Numbered from the stretch's first letter, positions 1 to 7,929 are shown. The stretch: DNA of 14,488 bases from Acholeplasmatales bacterium (GCA_016288675.1 JAEELC010000185.1:1-14488), one strand, 5' to 3'. A program made the numbers and translations. The notes: generated from the letters alone by a model not told the origin.

Positions 1-1475
1 AATCTATCTGGATCAGTTGAATATATTTTTAAAACTTGTCTATCTTCACCTAAAGGTGAAAGCTTAAAATAAACATTTTTACTCTTTAAAAATGCAGAAG
101 ATAAAACTTCATCAAGTTTTTCTACTGAATCAATATCATAATATTGTTCAGGTTTATCAAAAGTATATTTATTATATTCACTTAAAATTCTTAAATAAAC
201 CTCATTATCCCCAATATAATCCAAGTGATACATTCTATTAACAATTGCACATTTAGCTTCTACAATTTCTCTTTTACTAGTACGAGATGATAATTCTTCA
301 TCTTTAAATAAGCTTTTATGAGAATGAAATTGAGAAAATCTAAAAGCTACATCAGGAAATTTAGAATAAAATTTTTGTTCCAAGAATTTAATTTTTGTCT
401 TATCATACAATCTTTCAATTGTTCTAAAAGCTGCTATTTCATTTTGTAAGCATCCATAACCATTCTTTAAACAATCACTAAGCTTATAAGTAGCTTCAAC
501 ATTTCCATTAATTGCTGCTATAGAGAAGAATTTAAATGCTTTATCATAATCAATTAAATGATAATAATATAAATATCCTAAGGTATTACAAGCCTCAATA
601 TCCCCTTTATCATATAAGCGTAATAATAATTCTTCTGCTTCTTTATAGTTTACAGGCCAAAAGAAAGCTCCTTCATAATCTAAATAAGCCTTAGCTTCTA
701 AACTTAATTTATCATCTTTTTCAATCAAAATATCTAAATATTTTTTGTAAGTATCTAATAAATTTGGGATTTTATTAAACATAAAATAATTAGATTCTTG
801 TGAATGAGTTTCAACAAAGTAACTCATAACTAAAAAGCTATGGTTTGGACTTTCTTTATTTAAATACTTAACTTCATCATTTATACTTTCTTTAATTTGT
901 TCAAAAGTGTATATATAATTATCTCTATCAGCTTGATCTAAACTCCATAAAAATAATGCAACAAGATTTGTTTCATCATTAAAAAACAAATCATAATCCC
1001 AATTCATTTTTCCGTCTAAAAAAGTGCAAAGCTTTTTATCATAAAAAGCAATATCATAGCATTTACTACAATCAAAATCATCAATACTATCCAATTTATC
1101 TAAATATAATGCTAAATCTTTAAGTTTAAATTTAAATTTTTCTTTAATGATAAAGCCATTATTAGGTGGTAAATATCCTGTTAATTCATCATATGTTATG
1201 TTACCATTTAGATAATTAGATAAATTTTCGCTCTTAATTAATTTTGGTTCCATATGATCAATTTCTAATTCTTTTAATGGAATTAAAATGTTTCCATTTC
1301 TAAGAACCTTAAAAGAATGATTAACATTAATAAGTGGATTAATATATGAACCATATTCTTCTATATTATGAACCTCAAGATTATCTTTATTAACTTTTGC
1401 ATAAAGAATATCTCCCTTATGTAATTCTTTATAGTCATTTTTTATTCTAACAAAATGAAATGTATTTAGTCTCAT
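1..1475 (-). CDS. Sel1-repeat (TPR-like) protein, C-terminus cut by window edge
   Basis: An open frame of 491 codons runs from an ATG at 1475 to the window edge without a stop, so the C-terminus is missing. Residues about 293-360 hold Sel1-like alpha-alpha repeats: G-D-I-E-A-C-N-T-L-G-Y-L-Y, then Y-D-K-A-F-K-F-F-S-I-A-A, then N-G-N-V-E-A-T-Y-K-L-S-D-C-L-K-N-G-Y-G. A weaker helical unit precedes them from about 260. Such repeats serve as protein-interaction scaffolds. The first 250 residues are Asp/Asn/Lys/Tyr-rich and I do not recognise them. No signal peptide or membrane segment is visible, so the protein is probably cytoplasmic. AAAGGAG lies 7 nt before the chosen ATG; another ATG at 1481 is in frame but only 1 nt from the Shine-Dalgarno. 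The exact role is unknown. Confidence 0.72.
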   Translation of the reverse strand, partial: MRLNTFHFVRIKNDYKELHKGDILYAKVNKDNLEVHNIEEYGSYINPLINVNHSFKVLRNGNILIPLKELEIDHMEPKLIKSENLSNYLNGNITYDELTGYLPPNNGFIIKEKFKFKLKDLALYLDKLDSIDDFDCSKCYDIAFYDKKLCTFLDGKMNWDYDLFFNDETNLVALFLWSLDQADRDNYIYTFEQIKESINDEVKYLNKESPNHSFLVMSYFVETHSQESNYFMFNKIPNLLDTYKKYLDILIEKDDKLSLEAKAYLDYEGAFFWPVNYKEAEELLLRLYDKGDIEACNTLGYLYYYHLIDYDKAFKFFSIAAINGNVEATYKLSDCLKNGYGCLQNEIAAFRTIERLYDKTKIKFLEQKFYSKFPDVAFRFSQFHSHKSLFKDEELSSRTSKREIVEAKCAIVNRMYHLDYIGDNEVYLRILSEYNKYTFDKPEQYYDIDSVEKLDEVLSSAFLKSKNVYFKLSPLGEDRQVLKIYSTDPDR

Positions 1476-1494
1476 AAACATACTCCTTTAACTC

Positions 1495-1523
1495 ATTATA
1501 CAAATTTTAAAGAAAAAGAAAAA
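1495..1523 (-). promoter_or_regulatory. Possible promoter of the Sel1-repeat gene
   Basis: A perfect TATAAT (1495-1500, minus strand) lies 19 nt before the ATG at 1475, which would give a very short leader. The -35 region at the right distance is only T-rich (TTTTTC) and is a poor match. It lies just downstream of the preceding gene's terminator, as expected for an independent start. Confidence 0.3.
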
Positions 1524-1549
1524 CATCTTTGATTTATATTATTGCTATT

Positions 1550-1590
1550 TTTAAAAAAAATAAAAGCCTAGATAAAATGAACTAGGCTTT
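1550..1590 (-). terminator. Intrinsic terminator of the RNase J-family gene
   Basis: A perfect 9-bp stem (AAAGCCTAG with CTAGGCTTT, 1563-1571 and 1582-1590) with a 10-nt loop is followed on the minus strand by a long T-rich run. The stem includes the TAG stop codon of the upstream gene. Confidence 0.85.
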
Positions 1591-3528
1591 AGATTCTTCT
1601 TTCTTGACTACTTTTTTAACAGTCTTTTTAACTTCTGTTTTTTCTTTCGTAACACGTGGTTTACGTGGCGCTTTTGGTTTAATTTCCTTCTTCACTTCAG
1701 CTTTTTTTTCAACTTTAGCTTCTTTTTTTACTTGAGCTTTCTTAGTTGTAGCTTTTTTTGCTGGAACTTTCTTAGAAGAATTTTTACCATTAGCATTCAT
1801 ATCAATACTTGGCTTGATTAAATGAGTTGGATCAGTTGAAATAAGTACAGGAATAATAATAGGGCTAGCGTCAGCTTGTTTATAAATTAAACGAGATACT
1901 GAGTTTCTAATATCGCTCTTAAATTCAGACCAATCAATACGAGTTTGAGATAAATATTTATCAGCAACCTTATTAAATTCTTCAACAATAGTTTCTTTAA
2001 ATTCAGGATGAATTTGAATATAACCAAATCCTTTGCAAACTACTTGAAGTGGTGTAATAACTTTCTTTGTACGTGGATTAATGTTTGTATAAAGTAATAC
2101 AACACCTGATTCACCAAGTAACTCTCTATCTCTCATAACAACGCTACCAACATCACCGACAGCATCACCATCATTCATGATTTCACCTACTGCAGCTGAG
2201 CCATGAATACCTGTAAAATTACCATCAGTAAATGTATATATATCACCATTATCAGGAATCATTAAATTATTATTTACATCAAATCCTACACAGTTAGCAA
2301 TTTGAATACAAGCATATTGATGTCTATATTCACCAGCGACTGGTAAGATATACTTTGGATGTAAAAGATTAATCATCATCTTTAATTCTTCACGGTTTGC
2401 ATGAGATTCTGGTAAAAGATCACTAGTAAATGTAGTTACATTTGTGCAAACTCTAAAAATCATATCTAAAGTTCTAGCAGCCATCTTTTCTGTACCAGGA
2501 TATGGTTGAGTTAATACAATAATATTGTCTTTTTCAGAAATATTAATAAGTCTATCTCTCTTTGTAGCCATTCTTTGTAACATATAATAAGGTTCGTGAC
2601 GTTCACCTGTAACAAGAACTACAAGATTAGGGTCTTCATTTTTATTCTTTTCGTCAATAAACTTAAGATTAACTAAACGTTCTTCTGGAACTCTTAGATA
2701 TCCCATCTTCATACCTAAGTCAATAGTTCTTTGAGTCTTACGTCCTAAAACAGCAATATTTCTGTTAAATGAAATAGCTATATCTATAATTTGTTGAATA
2801 CGTTGAAGATCATCACTAAATAAAGTGAAAATTAATCTATTATTAGATTGAACAAAGATATTTTCAATTCTTTGTTTGAACTCAAAAATAGTTCCACGAG
2901 TACCTTCATGTAAGGCACCTAATGATTCAGGTAATAATGCAAGTACTCCTTCTTTACTAGCTCTAACAAGAGTATTAAACATAGATAAATAATCAGCTTG
3001 ATGTTGATTTTGGTCAAATGTAAAGTTAGATGTATATATAATATTTCCATCAACAGTATGAATAATAATACCATATGAATCTGGAATATTATGAGCTGTA
3101 TTAAAGAATGAAACAGTAACACCTGTTGTACCAATCTTATAATTAGTTCTTGAATTTACTTCAATCATCTTTTCAGCATTATATTTTACATTCTTTGAAT
3201 CTAATAAATCCTTAATTAAAGCAAGTGTAAAATGTGAAGCAAATACTTTAACTTGTGGAAATCTCTTTACAAAGTCAAATACAGCTCCCATTGAAGCTTC
3301 ATGTCCATGAGTAATAAAAAGACCCACAATATTCTTTTTATTATTCTCAAGATATGTCATATCAGGTAAGATATAATCTACACCATATAATTCGCTTGTT
3401 GGGAATTTAATACCGCAGTCTAAAACAAAGATCTTAGAATCAACTTCTACGACATATAAATTCTTACCGTTTTCTTGACATCCGCCAAGTGAAACAAAAT
3501 TAATTTTACTCATAGTAAAACATTTCAT
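1582..3528 (-). CDS. RNase J-family protein, J2-like with degenerate active site
   Basis: Beta-lactamase fold and beta-CASP domains fill residues about 8-560, giving the usual RNase J layout (SLGG near 13, GKNLYVVEV, LDCGIKFP, IPDSYGI, HPKYILPV, GEYRH). RNase J is a 5'-3' exonuclease/endonuclease of mRNA decay and rRNA maturation. Key residues are altered: HxHxDH reads H74-G-H76-E-A78-S79, the GDF motif reads S-N168-F, and the usual His before GEY is A398. H146 and H376 remain. This resembles the weakly active J2 paralogue of Bacilli that partners J1, so I infer a structural subunit with an active J1 elsewhere. Residues about 581-648 form a Lys/Ala-rich basic tail. The start is uncertain: M1 has a weak AGGGA site, while M6 (3513) may be served by AAGGAG across a hairpin. 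Stop is TAG. Confidence 0.88.
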   Translation of the reverse strand: MKCFTMSKINFVSLGGCQENGKNLYVVEVDSKIFVLDCGIKFPTSELYGVDYILPDMTYLENNKKNIVGLFITHGHEASMGAVFDFVKRFPQVKVFASHFTLALIKDLLDSKNVKYNAEKMIEVNSRTNYKIGTTGVTVSFFNTAHNIPDSYGIIIHTVDGNIIYTSNFTFDQNQHQADYLSMFNTLVRASKEGVLALLPESLGALHEGTRGTIFEFKQRIENIFVQSNNRLIFTLFSDDLQRIQQIIDIAISFNRNIAVLGRKTQRTIDLGMKMGYLRVPEERLVNLKFIDEKNKNEDPNLVVLVTGERHEPYYMLQRMATKRDRLINISEKDNIIVLTQPYPGTEKMAARTLDMIFRVCTNVTTFTSDLLPESHANREELKMMINLLHPKYILPVAGEYRHQYACIQIANCVGFDVNNNLMIPDNGDIYTFTDGNFTGIHGSAAVGEIMNDGDAVGDVGSVVMRDRELLGESGVVLLYTNINPRTKKVITPLQVVCKGFGYIQIHPEFKETIVEEFNKVADKYLSQTRIDWSEFKSDIRNSVSRLIYKQADASPIIIPVLISTDPTHLIKPSIDMNANGKNSSKKVPAKKATTKKAQVKKEAKVEKKAEVKKEIKPKAPRKPRVTKEKTEVKKTVKKVVKKEESKA

Positions 3529-3562
3529 ATTTTTCCCTAAAAAGAAATATGAAATCTCCTTT
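3522..3562 (-). promoter_or_regulatory. Hairpin between Shine-Dalgarno and start codons of the RNase J gene
   Basis: An 11-bp perfect inverted repeat, ATTTCATATTT (3545-3555 on the minus strand) with AAATATGAAAT (3522-3532), encloses a 12-nt loop. AAGGAG (3557-3562) abuts its 5' side by one base. The ATG at 3528 is buried in the stem, while the ATG at 3513 lies 8 nt after it. Folding would place AAGGAG about 8 nt from the second ATG and hide the first. The stem has only one G-C pair, so its stability is moderate. A 19-codon ORF (3506-3565) also overlaps here but lacks a ribosome site. Confidence 0.5.
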
Positions 3563-3644
3563 CATTAAATTTTTGATTTTGATTAAGCAATAATTTCTAT
3601 ATGTATGTTATCATAAAAAGAATTTTTTTTAAAGGGGCTTGCTT

Positions 3645-3677
3645 AAAAAAAATAAAAAAGGCGCAGTGGCCTTTTTT
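3645..3677 (-). terminator. Intrinsic terminator of the HIT gene
   Basis: A 9-bp stem (AAAAAAGGC with GCCTTTTTT, 3654-3662 and 3669-3677) with a 6-nt loop starts 1 nt after the TAG stop of the HIT gene. It is followed on the minus strand by a run of eight T. Confidence 0.85.
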
Positions 3678-3678
3678 A

Positions 3679-4122
3679 CTATTTTTGTAATGAAAGAATA
3701 GCTTCTTTTAATTTAGCAGCTAAAGAAGCGCATTCTGATTCAAAAACAGTATGAAGTTGTGGATTCATTAAGAATACTCCACCCCATTCATATTCATCTT
3801 TATATTTTGGGCAAAGATGAACGTGTAAATGTTTACCAGTATCACCATACATACCATAGTTTAGCTTATCTGGATTCCATACCTTATGAATAGCGCGAGC
3901 TACTAGATTAACATCAGCAAAAAAAGCGTTACGTTCTTGATCATTTAAATCAACAATTTCAGAAACATGTTCCTTATAAGCAACAATAGCACGACCTGGG
4001 TGTGATTGTTCCTTAAAAATATAAACATTAGATGTAGGTAATTCAACACAGAAATAACCAAACTTTTCATATAATGATGGATTTTCATCCTTCATGCAAT
4101 ATGCACAATTCTTATCAATCAT
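3679..4122 (-). CDS. HIT-family (histidine triad) nucleotide hydrolase/transferase
   Basis: A 147-aa protein of typical HIT length. The triad is H98-L-H100-V-H102-L-C; by family knowledge the middle His is the nucleophile that attacks the alpha-phosphate of AMP-type nucleotide conjugates. Upstream are the expected HIT strands (Y-I-F-K-E-Q-S-H-P-G-R-A-I-V-A-Y-K, about 34-50) and the E-x-x-D-L helix region. An N-terminal C6-A-Y-C9 pair resembles the CxxC of many bacterial HIT proteins. It is cytoplasmic, with no signal or membrane segment. GGAGG lies 6 nt before the ATG. It is transcribed alone, between its own terminator and an AT-rich promoter region. The natural substrate cannot be read from sequence; HinT-like and Ap4A-hydrolase-like roles are both possible. 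Confidence 0.9.
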   Translation of the reverse strand: MIDKNCAYCMKDENPSLYEKFGYFCVELPTSNVYIFKEQSHPGRAIVAYKEHVSEIVDLNDQERNAFFADVNLVARAIHKVWNPDKLNYGMYGDTGKHLHVHLCPKYKDEYEWGGVFLMNPQLHTVFESECASLAAKLKEAILSLQK

Positions 4123-4138
4123 AATAAGCCTCCACGAT

Positions 4139-4171
4139 AATTAATACATAATTAATACATAATTAATATAT
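4139..4171. repeat. Three tandem copies of an 11-bp AT-rich repeat
   Basis: The unit AATTAATACAT occurs twice exactly and a third time with one change (AATTAATATAT). It lies directly upstream of the HIT gene's ribosome site. The period is close to one helical turn, and the minus strand repeatedly offers -10-like TATGTA/TATATT, so it probably overlaps the HIT promoter. Candidate -35 TTGAAT sits just upstream; the exact start is unclear. Confidence 0.6.
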
Positions 4172-4215
4172 CACAATTATTCAACAAAATACATATAAAA
4201 ATATCTTCCATCCAA

Positions 4216-4248
4216 ATAAAAAAAAGAAATCGCAATTATGCAATTTCT
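4216..4248 (-). terminator. Intrinsic terminator of the PL1 lyase gene
   Basis: The hairpin at 4225-4248 has a 10-position stem with one C-A mismatch (AGAAAT...GCA with TGC...ATTTCT) and an ATTA-type tetraloop. A T-rich run follows on the minus strand, about 20 nt after the gene's TAA. Confidence 0.75.
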
Positions 4249-4266
4249 TCTTAATTTATAATTATA

Positions 4267-6303
4267 TTATTTAGCTCCGATATTTTTTAACTCTTCTTTT
4301 AATTTGTTAACATCTTTAGAAATAGGTAATATATCTAATTCATTCTTTTCATTATGGAAATTAAATTCTGTGTCAAACGCATCTTTAATATCAATAAAAC
4401 TCTTAGGGTTATTTGATGTATCAAGTTTTGTATAATTTCCTTTAGCTGTTGCATCATATAAACAATTAACAAGCATAAATCCAGCCTTAGAAGAATCATT
4501 TTCATTATTCTTTATTAATTCTTTAATACCAATAAATACACAGTTTTCAGCAATAACATCAGCATCTTGGCTAATAACAATACCTTGGCTAACTAAAGCG
4601 CATTTAAACTTCTTATAAGTATTATTGATATTCTTAACACCTAATTTTTCTAGTTTTTCATGAGCCTTCCAATAATTTGAATTATCATATAAGCAATTTG
4701 ACATATATACAAATCCAGAACGCACCTTTGGAAGTCTATCTTCAATATCAGTGAAAGTACAAGAATCAAAATTAATATGAGCGTATTTGTTCATTTCAAC
4801 GCCATAATCACTTCTATCACCAATTAAAAAAGCTTTCTTTTGAGGTAAGGCAACACTTTGCATAATATCATCAAATGATAAATTATAATTATTTCTTAAA
4901 GTATAATAATATTTATATTTTGAATTTCCTTTTTTTGCAGTATAGTCATCATCAATTTTCTTCATCATCTTGTAAATATAACCATTAGTTGATGTATCAT
5001 TTTCATTAAATTTACATTCAGAGATTGTAATTTTTGATTCGCGTGCAGTTGTATATGGAGCGCGTAATTCTGAAACAGCCTTATTAATCCAATAATTAGT
5101 ATCAGAAATATCAATTTGACCATCATATGATTTACCAAATGTGCAATTGTGAACATATACGTTAGTTGAATTACTAATCTTCATATATGCCCAACCATAT
5201 ACATCATAATCGCCCACTGTAAAGTTAGGATTTAAAGAAGATGCGTCTTCCCATTGCCACATTTCGTCCATTTTAAGATTAGAAATTTCAATGTCGCTTG
5301 AAGAACCAATGCTAAATCCACCATGAGTTAATTTAGCACCATTTTTTGAGAATATTTTTAAACCATTTATATTTTCAATTTTTAGCTTAGTAATACCATT
5401 TTCAAGTAACATATCACTAGCTATACCACTTCTAGACTCATCTTGAATTCTATTTTTTCTGTTATAATCTTCTGTAACAGATGAACTCTTACTAGCACTA
5501 GAAAGCTTATTATATCCTAAATTGATATCTGAAGTAATTTCAATAACTGAAACAGTACCTTCTTGCTTCATTTCTTGAGTATAATCATTTAAAGAATCAT
5601 TACATGTTGTTGTATATGTATCACGTGCTTTTTCAATTGCTTGAACTAATTCATCAGCTGTAGATACTTGAACATATTGATTTGTATTTTCATACTTAGA
5701 AAAATCAGGCATTTTTCCATCGACATAGCTCTTCTTTAAATTTGTAGTATCGATAGCTTCATATGAGGCATGAAGCTCAACATTTTCTGTTAATTCTTTA
5801 GAAAAATCAAATTGCTTTCCATCTTTATCAAGCCATTTTCCAATATACTTATGCTTATATGGAACATCAATTTCTTCTAATTTTGAGCCTTCTAAAAGAT
5901 CATCAACTGAAGAATACTCAGTATTGTTTACTAAGAATTTAGCAGTTAAAATCTTTTTATAAACTGCATGTAGATTTATTGATTTATTAATTGGAGTATT
6001 AAAATCAAATTGATTTTCATCATTTTCATTTAAATACCATCCCATAAATTTATAACCATCTTTAGCTTCACCATCTAGTTCCAATGTTGTTTCTCCTTTT
6101 TGAACTGTCCAAGTAAGCTTTAAAGATTCTCCATCATAATATTTAATTGTACGAGTAGTACCTTTTTCCTCTTCTTCTTTTTTGCTAGGTTCTTCTATAA
6201 CTTGATTATTTGTATTAGCAGTTATCTCTTTGTTACAGCTAGCAAGTCCTATTGTTGAAAGAACTGTTAATCCAGCTATACCTAATATAGTTAATTTTTT
6301 CAT
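4267..6303 (-). CDS. Surface lipoprotein pectate lyase (PL1-type) with two InlB-type repeats
   Basis: A 678-aa lipoprotein: signal residues 1-22 with lipobox L-A-S-C23 anchor it outside the membrane. An acidic linker (about 40-47) leads to two InlB B-type (Listeria-Bacteroides) repeats, about 52-115 and 118-182, each ending in F-D-F...L-H-A. From about 200 on is a right-handed beta-helix of the PL1 pectate lyase type. Landmarks are S-Y-D394-G-Q-I-D398-I (calcium-site region), K490-A-F-L-I-G (Lys of the K-x-x-L-I-G motif) and R523-L-P-K-V-R528, the RxPxxR that carries the catalytic Arg. Predicted reaction: beta-eliminative cleavage of polygalacturonate. The usual vWIDHC reads VYVHNC, and about 50 residues are inserted before K490 (about 438-487). 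AAGGGA lies 8 nt before the ATG. Its promoter carries two cre/LacI-type operators. The PL1 call is firm; exact substrate is not. Confidence 0.83.
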   Translation of the reverse strand: MKKLTILGIAGLTVLSTIGLASCNKEITANTNNQVIEEPSKKEEEEKGTTRTIKYYDGESLKLTWTVQKGETTLELDGEAKDGYKFMGWYLNENDENQFDFNTPINKSINLHAVYKKILTAKFLVNNTEYSSVDDLLEGSKLEEIDVPYKHKYIGKWLDKDGKQFDFSKELTENVELHASYEAIDTTNLKKSYVDGKMPDFSKYENTNQYVQVSTADELVQAIEKARDTYTTTCNDSLNDYTQEMKQEGTVSVIEITSDINLGYNKLSSASKSSSVTEDYNRKNRIQDESRSGIASDMLLENGITKLKIENINGLKIFSKNGAKLTHGGFSIGSSSDIEISNLKMDEMWQWEDASSLNPNFTVGDYDVYGWAYMKISNSTNVYVHNCTFGKSYDGQIDISDTNYWINKAVSELRAPYTTARESKITISECKFNENDTSTNGYIYKMMKKIDDDYTAKKGNSKYKYYYTLRNNYNLSFDDIMQSVALPQKKAFLIGDRSDYGVEMNKYAHINFDSCTFTDIEDRLPKVRSGFVYMSNCLYDNSNYWKAHEKLEKLGVKNINNTYKKFKCALVSQGIVISQDADVIAENCVFIGIKELIKNNENDSSKAGFMLVNCLYDATAKGNYTKLDTSNNPKSFIDIKDAFDTEFNFHNEKNELDILPISKDVNKLKEELKNIGAK

Positions 6304-6336
6304 AAAATCATCCCTTCATAATTAAGCCCACATATT

Positions 6337-6350
6337 AGTAAGCGTTTTCA
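6337..6350 (-). promoter_or_regulatory. cre/LacI-type operator touching the -10 of the PL1 promoter
   Basis: On the minus strand this reads TGAAAACGCTTACT, which fits the cre consensus TGWAARCGYTWNCW at every position. It abuts the 3' edge of the -10 box and covers the expected transcription start, so a bound CcpA or LacI-family protein would block initiation. The same 14 bases occur at 8103-8116. Confidence 0.8.
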
Positions 6351-6379
6351 ATTATACTGCAAGCGCTTACTATTTTCAA
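6351..6379 (-). promoter_or_regulatory. Promoter of the PL1 lyase gene
   Basis: On the minus strand TTGAAA (6374-6379) is followed after exactly 17 bp by a perfect TATAAT (6351-6356). The promoter starts just past the terminator of the upstream GH28 gene, so PL1 has its own start. Confidence 0.8.
6358..6371. promoter_or_regulatory. Second cre/LacI-type operator, within the PL1 promoter spacer
   Basis: TGCAAGCGCTTACT (plus strand) fits the cre consensus at 13 of 14 positions and has the symmetric AAGCGCTT core typical of LacI-family sites. It lies between the -35 and -10 boxes. Its centre is 21 bp, about two helical turns, from the first operator. Confidence 0.75.
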
Positions 6380-6380
6380 G

Positions 6381-6413
6381 ATAAAAATAAAAAGAAGTCA
6401 TTTGACTTCTTTT
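6381..6413 (-). terminator. Intrinsic terminator of the GH28 gene
   Basis: AAAAGAAGTCA (6390-6400) pairs with TGACTTCTTTT (6403-6413), giving a stem of about 10 bp with a short T-rich loop. It overlaps the TAA stop of GH28 and is followed on the minus strand by TATTTTTAT. Confidence 0.75.
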
Positions 6414-7785
6414 AAGCATTAAATACTTCATTTATTACTTTATTTGAATTATTATCAATAACATTTACAACTTCAATATTTTTACAGTTTAATAAATTGA
6501 AATTTGTCTTAGCTTTAAATGAAACATTTTCAATATGAATGTTAGAAACAGTATCTTCATTAATACCATTTATTTTAAGAAATGTATTACAATTATTTAT
6601 TACTGAATTAGAAACTGTAATATCTTTAAAATATGGAATATCTTCTTCAGTTTCAAATGTATCATTATCTAGTTTTTCACTCTTCATTTTTTCTAATGAA
6701 TAACCTAAATCAAAAATAATTGCTTCTCCAATTAAATCGATCATAGAAATATTATCAAAATGGATATCTTCAACAACTCCACCTCTACCCATGCTTGATT
6801 TAAAGCGTAAACCTACATCAGTTCCAATAAACGTATTGTTATCAGCATAAACATTATTTACGCCTCTACTCATTTCAGAACCAATTACAATTCCACCATG
6901 AGCATGATATACAACATTATCATGAATATAAATATTTGAACAAGGTATTGCAATTTTTCTAGCTTCTTTATTTTTACCACTCTTTAAGCAAATACCATCA
7001 TCACCTACAGCGAAGTTAGAATTCTTAACTTCAACATTTGTACAAGATTCAATATCTATACCATCACCATTTTGTGCATAATATTCATTTTTAACAGAAA
7101 CTGAATCGATTGTAACATTTGTAGAAAATAAAGGATGGATATTCCAAGCAGGTGAATTAGATGAAGTTATTCCTTGGATTAACACTTTATTTGATTTATA
7201 AATTGATAATAATACAGGGCGGAAGAAATCATAATATTGTTGACTTTCTTCTAATGTGATATTGTCTCTACCTTTTTTGGCACCTGCCAAAGCTGTTAAA
7301 GATGGATACCAAAGCTTTGTATTTTTTTCATCTAAATATTCGTTTAAAATATTTAGTTTAGCTTGCCAAGCTTTAGGAGTTAATTTCCAATCTTTAATAG
7401 GTCTCCAGTCATCACCACATCCATCAATAACACCACTACCAGTAATTGCTACATTAGTACAATTATGAATAGAAATTGGTGAATTAGTACGAATTGCATC
7501 CATTCCTTCATAATTAAACATTTGTGTATGATAGAATTCTTCTTTCTTAACAAATTTTAAATAGCAATTAAAAGGAATATGTAAATCTACATTATCGCGC
7601 ATACAAATTGGACCTGTTTCAATAATGCCAGGAATTAGATTTAAGTGACCTCCACCTAATTTTGAAACACTATCAATTGCATATTGGATAGTCTTTTGGT
7701 TTTCAAAAGGATCACAGCTTAAGCTTCCAAAATCTTCAATTTCATATTCTTTATCAATTATATCAACGCTTTCTACAGTAATCAT
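6412..7785 (-). CDS. GH28 polygalacturonase-type hydrolase, cytoplasmic
   Basis: A 457-aa parallel beta-helix glycosidase with all GH28 motifs: Q-N-G-D241-G-I-D (the NTD position; the first variable residues read N-G), G-D262-D263-G, A-H296-G-G-I-V-I-G-S-E and L-R327-F-K329. These supply the catalytic Asp cluster, His and the substrate-binding Arg/Lys. Family chemistry is inverting hydrolysis of alpha-1,4-galacturonosyl (or related rhamnogalacturonan) bonds. There is no signal peptide, so it should act inside on imported oligogalacturonides, as exo-acting GH28 enzymes often do; the SEMSRGV segment is also common in that group. AGGAGA lies 8 nt before the ATG. It is transcribed divergently from the PL9 lyase and ends in its own terminator ahead of the PL1 promoter. 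Exo mode and exact substrate are inferred. Confidence 0.88.
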   Translation of the reverse strand: MITVESVDIIDKEYEIEDFGSLSCDPFENQKTIQYAIDSVSKLGGGHLNLIPGIIETGPICMRDNVDLHIPFNCYLKFVKKEEFYHTQMFNYEGMDAIRTNSPISIHNCTNVAITGSGVIDGCGDDWRPIKDWKLTPKAWQAKLNILNEYLDEKNTKLWYPSLTALAGAKKGRDNITLEESQQYYDFFRPVLLSIYKSNKVLIQGITSSNSPAWNIHPLFSTNVTIDSVSVKNEYYAQNGDGIDIESCTNVEVKNSNFAVGDDGICLKSGKNKEARKIAIPCSNIYIHDNVVYHAHGGIVIGSEMSRGVNNVYADNNTFIGTDVGLRFKSSMGRGGVVEDIHFDNISMIDLIGEAIIFDLGYSLEKMKSEKLDNDTFETEEDIPYFKDITVSNSVINNCNTFLKINGINEDTVSNIHIENVSFKAKTNFNLLNCKNIEVVNVIDNNSNKVINEVFNA

Positions 7786-7847
7786 AATTTTGTTCTCCTA
7801 ATTATTAAGTAAATTATATTAAACATAATAATTTTATAAGGGCAAAA

Positions 7848-7876
7848 ATTACACAAAAGGAAATAAATCATTTCAA
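7848..7876 (-). promoter_or_regulatory. Possible promoter of the GH28 gene
   Basis: On the minus strand TTGAAA (7871-7876) and TGTAAT (7848-7853) are 17 bp apart, each matching consensus at 5 of 6, and would give a leader of about 55 nt. A TATAAT at 7813-7818 is an alternative -10 without a good -35. Neither is covered by a clear cre site, unlike the promoters of the two lyases. Confidence 0.4.
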
Positions 7877-7886
7877 ATGTTAAAAA

Positions 7887-7906
7887 AACTTTTAATTTTA
7901 AAAGTT
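7887..7906. repeat. Short palindrome upstream of the GH28 promoter
   Basis: AACTTTTA and TAAAAGTT form a perfect 8-bp inverted repeat with a 4-bp spacer, ending 11 bp upstream of the proposed -35. That is a position used by activators, but the sequence is so AT-rich that chance is a real possibility. Confidence 0.35.
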
Positions 7907-7929
7907 CATATATAGATTTAAATTCGATA

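Noticed and set aside
3506..3565. 19-codon leader peptide ORF before the RNase J gene
   Set aside because: It has no Shine-Dalgarno before its ATG and no attenuator-like codon run; kept only as an alternative to the hairpin model.
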